Source of the DNA: Cacajao melanocephalus
Taxonomy: Eukaryota > Chordata > Mammalia > Primates > Pitheciidae
NCBI GenBank assembly: GCA_963573385.1
Contig: CAUYLG010041478.1
Location: forward strand, 57,978-121,977
DNA length: 64,000 bases
Reading direction: 5' to 3'
Numbering within the stretch: the first letter of the stretch is position 1; the number at the start of each line of letters is the position of its first letter. The notes under the pieces are model-generated. The model made no database searches and was not told the DNA's origin. It saw only the letters and a list, made by a program, of their open reading frames with translations. Shown here one piece after another: positions 37,223 through 50,068 of the stretch. A program made the position numbers and the translations under genes.

Positions 37223-37744
37223 TGGTTTTAGCTTACTTCCTCCAGGTTTCCTCTGCCCAACCTCCTTGTTTGCTTTTGGGAACCTGAGGATGCAGGGAAA
37301 GATGCATAGTTAGAGCTTCATTTTCTTGGTCTCATACACAACCATCCTCTCCTCTTTCTCCTCCAAGGAGCGCTTACAGCTACATCAAACTTGTCTGCAA
37401 TTGGCTGTTGCGTTAGGTAAATCCTAACTTTCTGATGGCATTTTGACTTCCCAAAATAGTCTCCATAGGAAAAGATTGCTATCATCAAAATGCCAAATCA
37501 GAGACTGTCCTTTGAGCTATTATAACCCTGGCCTTTGTTTTCATTATTACATTAGTGACTGAGAACAGCTTTTACCTGGGTATCCCATTGAATTGACATA
37601 CATGCTGGCAGACAGAAGAATCTTACTATATCCTCCCCACACCAATAATCACTTGTTTGGAAAATAAAAATCCCTGGCCTTTTTCTAGATAATTCCAGGG
37701 CTTGGCTTCTTTCTCGCTGATGGCAAAAGCTCATATCAAAACCA

Positions 37745-38045
37745 ATAAATATTTGCCGAGTGTCTGCTAAATGTTAGTCATTGTGTAAGCATTTTAATAT
37801 TTATTTCCTTTTATTAGATTGGTGCAAGAGTAATTGCTGTTTTTGCCATTAATTTCAATGACGATAACTGCAATTATTTCTCAATTACTTTTGCATCAAC
37901 CTAATATTTTCATAATAACCTGATAAGGTAGTTATTATTCTTTTATACATCAGGTGACAGGAAAAAAAGAATTTGGTTGTGGTCAAACAGCTAGTAAGTG
38001 TAAACTTGAGATTCAAGCCCAGTTTTTCTGACTTCAATTCCAGCA
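37745..38045 (+). mobile_element. MIR interrupted by MADE1
   Basis: MIR text flanks the MADE1: 'gccgagtgtctgctaaatgtt' and 'gtaagcattttaatatttat' on the left, 'aataacctgataaggtagtt', 'catcaggtgacagg' and 'caaacagctagtaagtg' on the right. Sense orientation. Confidence 0.85.
37814..37904 (+). mobile_element. MADE1 mariner MITE (mir-548-type hairpin)
   Basis: Palindromic MADE1: begins ttagattggtgcaa, ends ttgcatcaacctaa, flanked by TA on both sides (37812-37813 and 37905-37906), the mariner target duplication. Stem arms contain agtaattgctgtttttgcc and actgcaatta...ttacttttgc. The usual copy is about 80 bp; this one is 91 bp because the right arm has about 11 extra bases where 'caattatttct' is followed by 'caattactttt'. 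MADE1 copies are the known source of the miR-548 family; whether this copy is processed is unknown. Confidence 0.93.
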
Positions 38046-38124
38046 TTCAATTTTTACTCTGATAAGAAACCATGTAACTTAGCAATATATATTGTTTAAG
38101 ACTCTTTAAAACTTCACACTCTTT

Positions 38125-38600
38125 GACATCAACTTCTACTTGTATTTATTATAAAGGAATAATCAGAGACAATCATAAATATGTATGCCTAAATAACACT
38201 ACAGTGTTATTTATAATTGCAAAATTACAAAACCACTTAAATGACAATAGAAAAAATGTTTAAATAACTTCATCTGTATAATATAATATTTTACAAACAT
38301 GTTTTTGAAGCTACAACATGGCATTTAATGATGTGAGAAAATAATTAAACTGCAATAAATGGAAAAACACAGAATATAAAACTGTATATATAATATGACC
38401 TCAATTTTATCCAAAATACAAATTAAAAATGTGTACATATACATAAAATAATTGTAAGTAAATAAAACATACTAAATTGAAGTCATCTCTTTATGGTTAT
38501 TTTTTCTTAAATTTGTCTATATTTTCCAAATTCTCATCCATGAGCTTTTGACTATTACAAAATAGAAACAACAAATATACTATTTTTAAAAAATATAATT
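38125..38600 (+). mobile_element. Old L1M-like LINE 3' end
   Basis: 'aaaggaataatcagagacaat', 'gtgttatttataattgc', 'atgtgagaaaataattaaac', 'tatataatatgacctcaatt' and 'atattttccaaattctcatcc' follow a familiar old LINE 3' region in order. Strongly diverged; sense. Confidence 0.55.
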
Positions 38601-39348
38601 CCTAAAGAAATAAAATACAAATAAGCAGAGGTCAACGTGGCTCAAGTCCAAAGGGCTGCTTAGAACACACGGTTCTTTGCTACTGTACTCTCAAGCTCAG
38701 GGAGCAAGGGAGGCAGTGTTAGAGCGTAAAGATCTAGATAACTCACTGTGTGACCTAGGACAAGTCCCATTAGCTTTCTGCAAAATGAACAGACTGGATC
38801 AGTAGAGTAGGCTCTGCCCTAGCAGAGTACAGCCCCCTGCAGTGGCTTCTGGATAGAACTGCCTTTCACTGTGCAATTAAATCTGGCCTTGCCTCATGAC
38901 TGGAGAGAAAAACATTTATGAATTACTCTCTAGTTTAGAAATGGATCTCTGTCTGGGAACAAAGGAGCACAAACCCCACTGGCAAATTAGAGTCCATTAT
39001 CAGATACTATAGCAGCAAGCTCAGCCTGGTGGTAATTGTATCTGCAATAATAAGGCTGTGAGGCGACTCTAGACCATTTGCTACCTGCATCAATCATCAT
39101 TACAGTCTAGCACAGAGGGGACGCAGAAATGAGCCTGTGTTATCAATGGCCAATTAGAACAAAGATCCATCCAGAAGTTCTTGGGAAACTGGTCGGAGCA
39201 GAGGGGGTGGGGGAGGAGTGCAGAAGGACAGGTGCCCTGGGTCTGTCAGCTTGCTGATGTCACCCAGGAAGATCACCCTGCCATGCTGGCCTACAACTCT
39301 GTTTAGAATCCCTAGTGACCTCAAATGATGTCAATTCTGCTTGGCCAT
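38601..39348. other. Repeat-free stretch, possibly regulatory
   Basis: No repeat recognised. At 38860-39130 there is AT-rich sequence with many homeodomain-like cores (caattaaa, taattgta, gccaattag) and low repeat content. Only inference suggests enhancer function. Confidence 0.4.
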
Positions 39349-39890
39349 GTGAAACCAAAATAGCTGAAATAGGTCTCAGTCAACTCAGAAAGTTTATTTT
39401 GACAAGTTTAAGGGCACGCCTGTGGCACAGCCTCAGAAAGTCCTGACCACGTGCCCAAGGTGGTCCGTGCAAAGCTTGGTTTGATACATTTTAGGGAGGC
39501 ATGAGACATAAATCAACATGTGTAAGATGTACATTGGTTTGATCTGGAAACTCAGGACAACTCAAAGTAGGAAGGGGCTTCAGGTCACCGGTAGATAAGT
39601 GACAAACAGTTGCATTCTTTCTTTGATTATATTCATTTGCCTCATGTGAGCAGGGGTTCTCTCCTTTATCCACAAGGAATTTCCTTGTGAGCAAATTGTG
39701 AGGGAGGTGTGTAGGTTTTTTATTTTTGTAGCGATGTTACATAGGAATAGAATGGGAGGCATTTGGCAGTTCCCAGCTTGACTTTTCCCTTTGGCTTAGT
39801 GATTTCGGGGCTCCGATTATTTTCCTTTCACAGCTATGACATGCCAATTTCATGTAAATAATGTGTACACTCCCTAATGATGGAACCTTT
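39349..39890 (-). mobile_element. MER4-group-like ERV1 LTR, antisense
   Basis: Reads as an LTR on minus: end '...TTGGTTTCACA' at 39349, poly(A) signal AATAAA (plus 39393-39398), a degraded TATA near 39485 ('ttgatacattttag'), and U3 text matching 'agcttgacttttccctttgg' (plus). The same family style appears at about 42170-42890 in sense. No internal ERV sequence. Confidence 0.7.
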
Positions 39891-39902
39891 GGATTTACCC
39901 TG

Positions 39903-40345
39903 TGTATCACTGTCCTAGGACTGCCATAACAAATCACACAAATGTGATGGCTTTAAACAACAGGAATTTGTCCTCCTACAAGTCTGGAGGCTGGAGGTCA
40001 GAAATCAAGGTGCAGTGGGGCCATACTCCTGCTGGTGGTTCTAAGAATCCTTCCTTGCCTTTCCAGCTGCTGGTGGCTGCAGCCATTCCTCAGACTGTGG
40101 AAACGTAACTGTCGTCTCTGTCTCCATCTTCACAATCTTCACAGGGCCTTCTCCTCTATCTCCATGTGTTCCCTCCTCTTCTTGTGGGGACACAAGCCAT
40201 TGGAATCGGGTCCACCCTAACTCCATATGACCACCTCTTAACTTGATGACATGGGCAAAGTCTCTATTTTCACTAAGGTCACATTCTGAGGTTCCCAGTG
40301 GCCATGAAATTTGGGGGAAACTATGCAAGTCACCACACCCTGGTG
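39903..40345 (-). mobile_element. MLT1-type MaLR LTR, antisense
   Basis: Typical antisense MLT1: 'cctaggactgccataacaaat', 'ggctttaaacaacagg', 'tctggaggctggaggtc', 'atccttccttgcctttccag', 'cttaacttgatgacatggg' and 'aaggtcacattctgagg'. The frames at 39902-40328 derive from it. Confidence 0.9.
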
Positions 40346-40404
40346 TAGGACACTGTTTTCATTGATCATCTTTTGCCTCAGTTTTATCCACAGTAGTAGA
40401 TGGG

Positions 40405-40605
40405 GTAATAACAACTAATATTAAAATAGCACTTACCATGTGCTAGGCAAATTCTAATCTCTTCATATATATTAATTCATTTCATTCTCACTGTGAGGAA
40501 GTACTATTTTTATCTTCATTCTTCAAAGGGAGAACAGAGACACAGAGAGATTAAGTGACGTGTCTGAGATCATGGAGTAAGTGGCAGAGCAAGCACTTCA
40601 GTTGA
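40405..40605 (+). mobile_element. MIR element
   Basis: 'tagcacttaccatgtgctagg', 'attaattcatttcattctc', 'agagacacagagagattaag' and 'agtaagtggcagagcaag' are clear MIR landmarks. Confidence 0.87.
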
Positions 40606-40764
40606 GCAATCAACTGAAGTTAATAACTGGGGTTATTAACCATGCATCCTACCTCCTTCAGGATGGACACAGCTAAACTAGACATCCTGAAACATGAGAA
40701 GAAATGCAGATAGCAAAAATTCTTTGGAAAGTAATTTGACAATCCAAGTCAACGGTTTTGAGAA

Positions 40765-41240
40765 CATCCATTCATGTTTTATCCAGTAATTACACTCTGG
40801 GGAATTCTTCCTTCAAAAAAAAAATCTGAACTGTATAAAGCTTCCATCCACAAAAACACTACAGCAGCATTGCTTATAAGTGAAAAGCTTACAAAAAAGC
40901 TCACAAAAGCAAGGGAAAAGATGCTCTCAAACAAAAGGAGATTACTAAAGTGAATAAGGTTATACCTGTAGAATGACGAATGTATCTCCATTAAAATAAT
41001 GTAGATAGTTTAGAGTAACCAAAGGAAATGCTCATGTTATCACATTAAGTGAAAACTGGAAAATAAGGTGGTCTATGTAAAATATTCTTGACTAGATTTT
41101 TAAACAACAGAAAAGAGAGAAATTACATAAAAATGTTCACAGCAACTCTTTTAGAATAATTTTTTCTTTCTCCTTTTTATAAACCTTTTTGTATTTTTCA
41201 ATTTTCATAATAAACAGATTACTTTGATAATTGGAAAAGG
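40765..41240 (+). mobile_element. Old L1M-like LINE 3' end
   Basis: Same element type as 38125-38600: 'tttatccagtaattacactc', 'tacagcagcattgcttataag', 'atcacattaagtgaaaactgg' and 'tttttgtatttttcaatttt'. Diverged, sense. Confidence 0.55.
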
Positions 41241-42165
41241 AATCATGAATATGGAAAATGTAAAGTAGAGGCAGCATTCTTATGGAAGGACTGAGAGGAC
41301 AAAGGGAAGGGTAGTCAATTCTAACCCTGGCCTTTATATCAGAGATCTAAAACTCAAGACAGGACATGCTAAATGCTCTCTCCTGGAAGCTCTGACATTT
41401 GTTATTAAATTCTGAGACCATTGATTTGTCTTGTTTTTCAATCTGCTAAATTCTGGGTTTGACATTGATGTATGCTATGCAAATGTCTGTTGAATAAATG
41501 AATAGGCAGCTGAGCTAAATAAATGCACAGCATAAACAAATGAATGGAGAAGTGGAGGCCATAGAGGATTAAATAAGTGGTTTGAACAGAAAATGTCTTT
41601 CTAAGGGAAAAGTTTGAAGCCCGTTCCTTGGTTTCTGAGACAATCCCACTAGGAATCTTGGGACTTAGTATCATTGACCTCACTTTGCAAGGCTTTAGAT
41701 TAAGCTTATCTCTTCAGCTATAAATGATGGAAACCCAAAAGAAGGAAAATAAATCTAAGCTGTGGGTCAAACAAATAGAAATTAAATTGACCTAAATTGA
41801 TACCCAAAGAAGTAGCTTTCCCTCTGAACAAAGGCTGAAATGAGAATATACTTGCTTTAAAGGACAAACTGTCCTCCAGTTCAGGGAATCAGAAAAGTTT
41901 TTGTCTACATCCAAACTTTTATAATACAACCCCCTACTTCCCATTTCCTTACATAAAAATACTTCTATCTGTGTTTATAACCACATAGCGTCTGTTAGCG
42001 AGCAGGATGGTTTTGTGGCTCTGAGTTAGGACACGGAGCTCAAAATCTGGGCTAGTCAGATTGCCTTACCATGGCCACTCTGAAACTTATTACCAAGTGC
42101 AAAACAAATATTCCCACCTGAGGACTAAGCTCTGATTTTTTTTATCTTGCCCAAATTCCTATCTA
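41241..42165. other. No recognised feature
   Basis: About 900 bp; a weak L2-like ending at 41478-41500 ('tctgttgaataaatgaatagg'). The last part may belong to the LTR that follows. Confidence 0.45.
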
Positions 42166-42887
42166 AGGACTCTGGGGAATCATGCTCTACAAACCATAAA
42201 TTCTCATCAGATGGGTTTTATTAACCTATATATCATGACTTATTTTCCAACCTGACTGTGGTATAACATTCTGAGACAAGGAAGAAAACCAAAATATTTT
42301 CCCCCAAACATGTTTCTTTGCCATATCTTGAAATAGTTCTGCAAGCCATCCTTTGTCGGGGAAATTTTGCATCTGTAAAGAATCTCTCTTAACATAGCTA
42401 GATCTTCTTCTTCCAGGCCCTCCCAATCCTAAAGAGATGACCTAAGAGTCTAGCACTTTTTAAAGCTCTGGATAGGAAACATTTGGCATCTATTATCTCT
42501 AACGGCAGCCGCTATAAGACTTCAAAGGAAGCCTGGTCTCCACGGTCTTATCTTAACCTGAACATTTTCTTTCTAACAATCCCAGGTCTTTAAACAAACT
42601 CAACCAATTGTCAACCAGAAAATGTTTAAATTTACCTATAGCCTGGAAGCCCCCACTGCATCAAGTTGTCCCGCATTTCTGGAACAAACCAATGTATTCC
42701 TTAAATGTATTTGATTGATGTCTCATGCCTCCCTGAAGTCTAAAAAATCAAGCTGTACTCTAACCACCTTGGGTACATGTTCTCAGGACCTCCTGAGGGT
42801 TGTGTCACAGGCCATGGTCACTCATATTTGGCTCAGAATAAATCTCTCAAAATATTTTACAGAGTTTGACTCTTCATCAACATATCT
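42166..42887 (+). mobile_element. ERV1 LTR (MER4/MER61-group style)
   Basis: Ordered LTR text: 'taaattctcatcagatggg', 'aacatgtttctttgccatat', 'caaactcaaccaattgtcaa', 'gattgatgtctcatgcctcc', 'ccaccttgggtacatgttctc', AATAAA at 42837-42842 and 'attttacagagtttgactct'. The TATA site is degraded (tctaaaaaatc near 42738). The 5' boundary is approximate. Confidence 0.78.
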
Positions 42888-45800
42888 TTTGACTTCCAGG
42901 GCTGGCTAGCTGAAAATAGAATGCATACTCACACTTTCTTAATGACCCAGAGAACTGAGACCCACTTGGTCCCCATTGCCACAGAGGGGAAGATGCTTCT
43001 CTGCCCTTGAACTGGTGGTGCAAAGTTAGCCACCAAAGACCAGGAACTCAGGAGCTAACTAAATGTCCCTAGGACTTTAGGCTGTGGCTGTTTCCCAGAA
43101 AAAACTCTCTGTGCTTCTGCTCAAGGGCATTAGTGTTTCAGGACTCAGAGGAGAATATACCTAAGCCAGCCTTCATGGACAAGCAGCATGGCATCCCACT
43201 GCCAGGCAAGGGCTAATTTCATGAGGCAAAAGGCTGCTGAGACCCACACTTCATGGCATGGCCATCTGTCAAGCTCGCAATAATTCATTCAGCAAAATTA
43301 TGCGTGAAGCCCTGAATCAGGAGCTCAAGACACTAAGAACACATTCTACCAAGAGAGGCAGATATAAACCAACAGTTACAATACACACATTAGTTAATGG
43401 GGTTGGGGAGCTGTACTGAACCCAAGTTGCAAGAAAAAAGATCTCAGAGGACAAAATGGCTAAACGGTGCTCTGAAATTCAGTGCATTCCTAAAGCAGAG
43501 AGACCTGGGAACCTTACAGAGTTAGAGAGAAGCAATAAAGTACACTGCCTGCATGTGCATAGAGTCCGAATCTACCCATTTTTCCAGGACAGCTAAAGCT
43601 ATAGCCACTCCATGTAGAAGTACTCTCTGAGTCCTTTGGGTTTCTAGAACCACAGTGCAGACGACGGCCGATAGCCAACCCTAGCTGCAGACTAGCTTGG
43701 TGAAGCCAAATTAGATTGTGGCTATCTACATGCCCACAAAGAGGTAGAGCAAATTCCTACAATGCCACGCCCCTTGGCAGCCTTTTCAGGAACTGCCGCT
43801 CATGACTAGTGAAACGATGTAATCAAGACTTGCAAGATGCGAAAGGCACAGTTCAGCTTGGTGACTCAGGGTGAATGTTCTATTGCTCACCCGGAGAAGA
43901 GTGCCACCAGTATTCTGTCTTAGGGTGTGCTTTCCACTTACTGGATAACAGTAGTTTGGATTCTTAATTGGCTAAAGAGGATCGTTTTGCTTGGCTGATT
44001 ATTTGTGTTTTGAATGGAAGTGAGAAGATCTTCAGATTTTAGAGCGTGTGTTCGAGTGTGTGTTCAATTCTAAGAAAAGCACTTCATTTGTCTGGTTAAA
44101 TTAGCTGCGCCAGCTACATATGTCTTAAAATTGAACTAAATAAAACAGACCAACATTGGCAAGATCTTGGAGTTCATTGAAGAGAAAACTAAACTAAATA
44201 TTTTCAGATTATAATGCTGGGTAAAACTAAATATCTGAGTTGGGCTAGAGGGGTTTATAAACTTACAATTCTATGGGAAGGGGTAAAGAAATTAATTCTT
44301 CAGCCAAAGTTCTTTCAAGTGTGCTATCTTCTCAAGCCAATGATGACAGTGTGTCTTGCAGTATTATGAAGAAACTACATTCTGAAAGGAAATGTTCTAT
44401 ATGAAACTACAGGGACCAATCGCCTTTGACCACTGACGGCCTAGAAAGTGACCAGGATACTCAGAAAGCTCCAAAGAGAACGAAGAGGCTATCTCAACAT
44501 TTTCTTTTCTTTTCTTTCTTTATTTTTCCCTCTCAAACCAGCTTGGGGGTACCACATGGCTAATTTTAGAACCCACTCCAAACTTATAAACTCAGAGCCC
44601 CAAACCAAACTGAAATTCTATTTGCAATTAGTTAAAATATTTTCTTAATTTTTTTGAAGTCTTCTCTAGAAATGATTCTCTTACAAAATATAATACTTGC
44701 AGAGCAACATCTTCATGATTTCAGTTCCAATGAAGCAGAAACCCAAAGATTATATTTTCCTTAAAAAATGAACAGTAGGTGATAAATTCACTGGGAAAGT
44801 CAACTCTATATGTTATTAAACAGAGAATATTCAAAATGTGATTCTCAGACTCTGAAAGGCTGTATTATTTGCTCCTCCCCAACATGAATTCTGCAAAGGA
44901 GACAGATGGAAAAGTCTCCTGGGTTTTAGAAACATCTATTTTAAGGAGATTTTGAAAACACTCAATGTCCAAATCTGCTGACAGGCTACACATCAGCTCA
45001 TAAGGGAGAATCAGAGCCAGCAGTAGCCTACAAAGTGACCAAAAGCCTTTAGCTCTTGCTGTTTGGTGGCATGTGACATTTGATTGGGATATTTCCCAGA
45101 CTTAATCATTACTATCAACTTCTGCGATGAGGAAGTATGTTGTGGGTGGAATCCCATCTTCCCACAGTGGAAAAGGAAACAAAGAATTTTTATCTTTTTT
45201 TCAAAGGAAGAAAACATCAATTATCCAGGGAAATGAACTGGAAGGTGCAGTTTCACAGCTTCCAGGAGTCCAAATGATCCACAAAAGACAAATCCATTTT
45301 TTTTCCTTCAGCAAAGCAATTACTGTCCTTTCTTCCATGTCGGATGCTGTTGTCACATCTGACACACCAGTTTGATTACTGAGAGAATGAGCAAAACAAT
45401 AAGCACTTAGCACAGGGCTCTCTAAGACCACCAGCACCAGGATGCATTGGGGAACACTCCACTGGCTTGGCATTAGAAAATTAGCCTTTCAGAAGACAAT
45501 GCTTTGTCACAATTCCACCCATACAAATGAAAGAGAAGAGAAGAAAAGAGCTTGGGAGTTTATTTCCTCATGAATATGCAAAAGGAAGATATTCAGTAAA
45601 AAGAGCTATGTCTGGGCTCTTTATTTACAGGGGCCCTCTAGGACGAGTAGACAAGGAGAAGTGTTTCAGTTATACAGAAATAATGGATACCAGTAACGGG
45701 TTTTGTTGGGTGCTTTTGTGACTCATCTTTTCTGCCTGGGCTGAATTGCAGCCCACAGCAGTATTGGAGAAAGCATAATGACAAAAACCAAGAAAACCAT

Positions 45801-46600
45801 CAGATATGGCAATAGGGATGAGTAGGAGGCTCTCAGAGTGATATCACTTTAGGAAAGTATTCAAAGGCCATGACAACCATTTTTCTAGAAGGAAATATTT
45901 TCCTTAGGCAGTCCCAAGTAACTCAAATATCTTAAATGTCTTACAGTCTGGTCTTGGGTAAACACATTCCAAGTTGCTTGGCAAGGGAGACTCCAACCCT
46001 TAAAGAATAAGACTGGCTACCTATTAGGAACTCTCCAAAAGAGTATTGGTCACTGAAAGCCTGAACCATGACTAGCTGGCTGTTATGAAAGGGAAAATGT
46101 CTTCCAACTGCCACAACAGTGCTGGGAGCACTTGAGGGAGTCTCTGCCAAGAGAAGCAGTGGTGGTCACAGCAAAGTTAAAAAACCAGCAAGGGAAGAGT
46201 ACACGCTGGTGGGACCCAGTAGGCAGCCAGTTAGGAGGAGAGAGATTACATTTGGGGTGGGTGGGGCTGCAGGCAGCTCAGTCCAGTGCTGAAAAGGGAG
46301 GGCATGGCTCCATGTGGTTATAGTTGCCACCCAGGTCTTGAGTACAGGCTAATGAAACAGAAATCCAAAACAAAGGATTGTACATTGTTCAACTTTATAA
46401 GCAATTTGCATTTATGGAATCCAAAACAAGGATGTATTCATTTTCCCTCTTAATAGAGGGAAATACTCATGTAAAGAAGGCTAAGGAATTCCCCAACACC
46501 AGGATGAGGTTTTTTAAAATCAGGGATGCTGGGATTGTGTGACAGAAGAGTTAGGACTACATGCCCATAAGTTAGACTGTGTTCATTCCCTAAGCTCAAA
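42888..46600. other. Long stretch without recognised repeats
   Basis: About 3.7 kb with no family I can name. CpGs are scattered at 43660-43870 and 44050-44110. Frames at 45127-45473 (82 and 90 residues on opposite strands) have no domain. This is the longest repeat-poor interval in the window. Confidence 0.5.
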
Positions 46601-47918
46601 TTATTTGACAAAGCTATAGTAATCAAAACTGCATGATATTGGTGCAAAAACAGACACACCAGTGGAACAGAATAAAGAGTCCAGAAATAAACCCAGGCAT
46701 ATATGATCAACTAATCTTTGACCAGGGCACCAAGAGTACACAATGAGGAAAAGACGGTTTTTTTTTCAATAAATGAGGTTGAGAAAACTGGATACCTACA
46801 CAAAGTAGAATAAAATTGGGCCCTTGGCTTTTACAATATACAAAAATTAACTCAAAATAGATTTAAGACCTTAATATAAGATCTAAAACTATAAAACTTC
46901 TAGAAGAAAATGTAAAGAAAAAGTTTCCTGACATTGGTCTTGGCAATGATTTTTTAATATGATGCCAAAGCATAGGTAACAAAACCAAAAATAAACAAGT
47001 GGGGCTACATCAAAATAAAAAGCTGCTGAGCAGCAAAGAAAACAATCAAGAAAAAGAAAAGGCAACCTACAGAATGGGAGAAAATATTTGCAAGCCATAT
47101 ACCTGATAAAGGGTTAATATCCAAAATACATTTTTAAAACTCACATGGAAAGGAAAGGAAAGGAAATGAAAGAAATGGAAAGGAAAGGAGAGAGGGAGGG
47201 AGGGAAAAGAAAGAAAGAGAAAGAAGAAAGAAAAGAAAGAAAGAAAGAAGAAAGAAAGAAAGAAAAAGAAAGAAAGAAAGAAAGAAAGAGGAAGGAAGGA
47301 AGGAAGGAAGGAAGGAAGGAAGGAAGGAAGGAAGGAAGGAAGGAATCTAATTATAAAATGGGCAAAGGAACTGAATAGACATTTTTCTAAAGAAGACATA
47401 CAAATAGTAAACAGGTGTATGAAAAGGTGGTTAAGATCACTAATCTTCAGAAAACTGCAAATAAAAACTACAATGACATAGTTCTTCACAGCTATTAAGA
47501 TGGTTACTATCAAAAAGATAAGGGATGATAAGTGTTGGCCAGGGTGTAGAGAAAAGGAAACCCTGTACACTATTGGTTGGAATTAAAATTGGTAAAGCCA
47601 TTATGGAAAACATAATGGAGATTCCACAAAAAAATTAAAAACTAGAACTGCCATATAATCCATCCATCCCACTTCGGAACATATATCCAAAGAAAATGAA
47701 ATTAGTATGTCAAAGAGATGTCTGCACTCCCATGTGTATTGCAGTATTATTCACTATAGACAAGATAGAAGCAATGTACGTGTCATCAATGAATATATGG
47801 ATAAAAGAAAATGCGATACACACACACCCTCCCACTACCCCCCAACACACACAGAGATATGATTCAGCCATAAAGAGAAAGAAATTCTGCCATCTGTGAC
47901 AACATAGATGAGCATAGT
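46601..47918 (+). mobile_element. L1M/L1MA-type ORF2 3' region with internal microsatellite
   Basis: Sense L1 from 'gacaaagctatagtaatcaaa' through 'accttaatataagatctaaaac', 'ggtcttggcaatgatttttt' and 'tacagaatgggagaaaat', to 'aatgggcaaaggaactgaatag' after the microsatellite, then 'tgtattgcagtattattcac'. It stops near 'acatagatgagcatagtt' without reaching the 3' UTR. Many stops. The microsatellite sits exactly where L1 has an A-rich 'agcaaaaaaac' stretch. Confidence 0.88.
47150..47345 (+). repeat. GAAA/GGAA microsatellite with (GGAA)14
   Basis: About 195 bp of pure purine: mixed aaagg, gaaa and gaag units (47150-47289), then fourteen uninterrupted GGAA units (47290-47345). Its minus-strand translation gives the Phe/Leu/Pro/Ser-rich open frame at 47067-47570, which is not a gene. 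Confidence 0.97.
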
Positions 47919-49915
47919 TCAAGTGCTGGTCTTATTAAATATGCAGACCCCTAGCCCTATACGTGAAGATTCTTAGGTCAGGGAAGAAACCCAGGTGTAC
48001 ACTTTTACCATACTAACCATCCTATAACCGCCACCAAAACGGAAGGTTCTAAGGTGTCTTACCAAAATATTGTTATTCAAATACCAATTTGGGTATTTCT
48101 AAAACTACCCAAATTAAGTGATCTGTTAGATTCCACCTTTGTGTGGAACCAGGAGGTATATGACGTCTTTAATTCACCTAGGAAAACAGCCATTATGTCT
48201 GAAAATCCACTTCTGAGGGAATGTTCTACTGAGCACTGGGGAAATAAGGAGACAATATGAGGTTCTATGAAAGATTTTTCTTTAGAAAAATAGTATTCTG
48301 GGATTTTTTTGCCAATTTCTCTCTAGATAGAGGTCTTAAGGCCGTAACACAGACTGACAAGAAGCTGAAAACTCCAAATCAAGACTGGCACCTTGTCCTC
48401 AATTTACATCAGTAAGTTGAGAACAAGTTGTCAGACTCAACTTTTTCTTTATGTTGAATTAGTTTATCAGGAATTGGTGTTCTTTGAGAGAAAATATTTA
48501 AAAACAAAAGAAATCCATTAGTTTAAAAGTTGTGTCTCTCCTCCAAGCATTGAAATATACATGTATGGCATTACCAAATCCTGCAGACAGTGGGTTCTGA
48601 CTTTACCGTGAGTACAACTCCCTGAAGAACTACTTAGTCTAGGTACTCCTGTAACGTATCTTGGTGCAAAGCAAAACCAACGAACCATAAACAAACAAAC
48701 CATTTGCAAGCACAATAAATGTATGTCACGTACAAGTATGTGGCTGTCCAGGAATATTTAGTTTAGCTCCTCTGACCAGAATGTAACAAATAGCTTTTAG
48801 TTTTGCTTTGCCATCTATTTCTTCCTAATGGAGACAAGGAAAATATTCTTGAAAAGCAGCTATTAATGGATAATGACAAGTGGTTTCCTGTGGTCTAAGA
48901 ACAAGCCATCAATTCGTGCTTTTTATGTTCCTTTAAATTCCAGAGGCAAAGGAAGTTCAGTAGTGGTATATTGGCTTCATGGTTATTGAACTAAGAGGAG
49001 GAATCTTGAGATGAAACACGGGCTTTTTTTTCCCCCTTTTTGAATGAAGTTATATATATATATATTTTCTTATAAACACTACGAAATTTCTGGGCATCTC
49101 TGGGCTTCAGTTTAGCTCACTGTATCTTTTTGTAAAATATAGAATGGTAGAAATGATAGCATTGGGGTCCAATGTGAATGCTCCCAGGAAAAGGTTAGTA
49201 ACGCTCATTACATAGGAGGCAGTGGGCAAGGCACTCTAACTCCCTTAGCCCCGCCGGGCCTTCATCCCTCCACTGAAAGCCTTCTCAAAATGCTTTTAGG
49301 TCTCCTGGGTCTGACTTCATGTAGAAGAGGCAGAACCCAGAAGCTACAATGAACTCTTTAAGGAGAAATATTTGTAATCTTCCTCAGCAAAATTTAGAGA
49401 TGAGAGTTTGTCTTCTCTGGCCTTGGCCTTCCCAAGTGTTCTTTCCTCTCGCTTCCTCCTTCATAGCTCCATCCACCATTATTCCCCACAAGCACAGGCA
49501 GAACAACCAAGCTGTCTCCACACTGCCTCCAGACTAGCTGATAGCGCAACGATATCAATGACGGGTAGCAGCTTCAAAGATTGCCTCTTACAGAGACTAT
49601 TTATTCTGGCAGAGGTAGAGCAAAGGAATACTGTCTTTGGAATTTAAGGAGAGAAGGGCACAGAGAGGCGAGACAAGCTTTGGAGGCCGAAGGGAAGCCA
49701 CAGAAGATGAGAGTGCACAAATGAACTCCCACACGCAGTCACAGCCGGCCCATATTCTGGGACAAGGGAGGCCCCCTCATTCAGGACTCTGCTTGCAGGC
49801 GTCTCCTCAGAGAGACTGCCCTGACCAAAGGCAAACATGTCCACATAGCAGCAGCCTTCAGTCTGTATCTGGAGAACTCCACTTTCTTCTTCATAGCATG
49901 TATTGCTGTTTCAAA
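47919..49915. other. No recognised feature
   Basis: About 2 kb. Only a TA repeat at about 49050-49068. No supported frame. Confidence 0.5.
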
Positions 49916-50068
49916 TTGTATCACATAGTTATATATTTTCTTGTTGATTATCTGTCTTCCTCACTCTCTGTTAGGTAGGACTGTAGAATGCCCAATAGCT
50001 AGACTGGTATCTGGCAGGTAGTAAGTGTTCAATAAATACTTGTTGATCTAATGAATGAATGATGGAGT
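49916..50068 (+). mobile_element. L2 3' end
   Basis: 'cttgttgattatctgtcttcc', 'agactggtatctggcaggt', 'agtaagtgttcaataaatac' and 'aatgaatgaatgatgg' is the L2 terminus in sense. Confidence 0.72.

Noticed and set aside
47067..47570. 167-residue minus-strand frame rich in Phe, Leu, Ser and Pro
   Set aside because: It is the translation of the GAAA/GGAA microsatellite and flanking L1.
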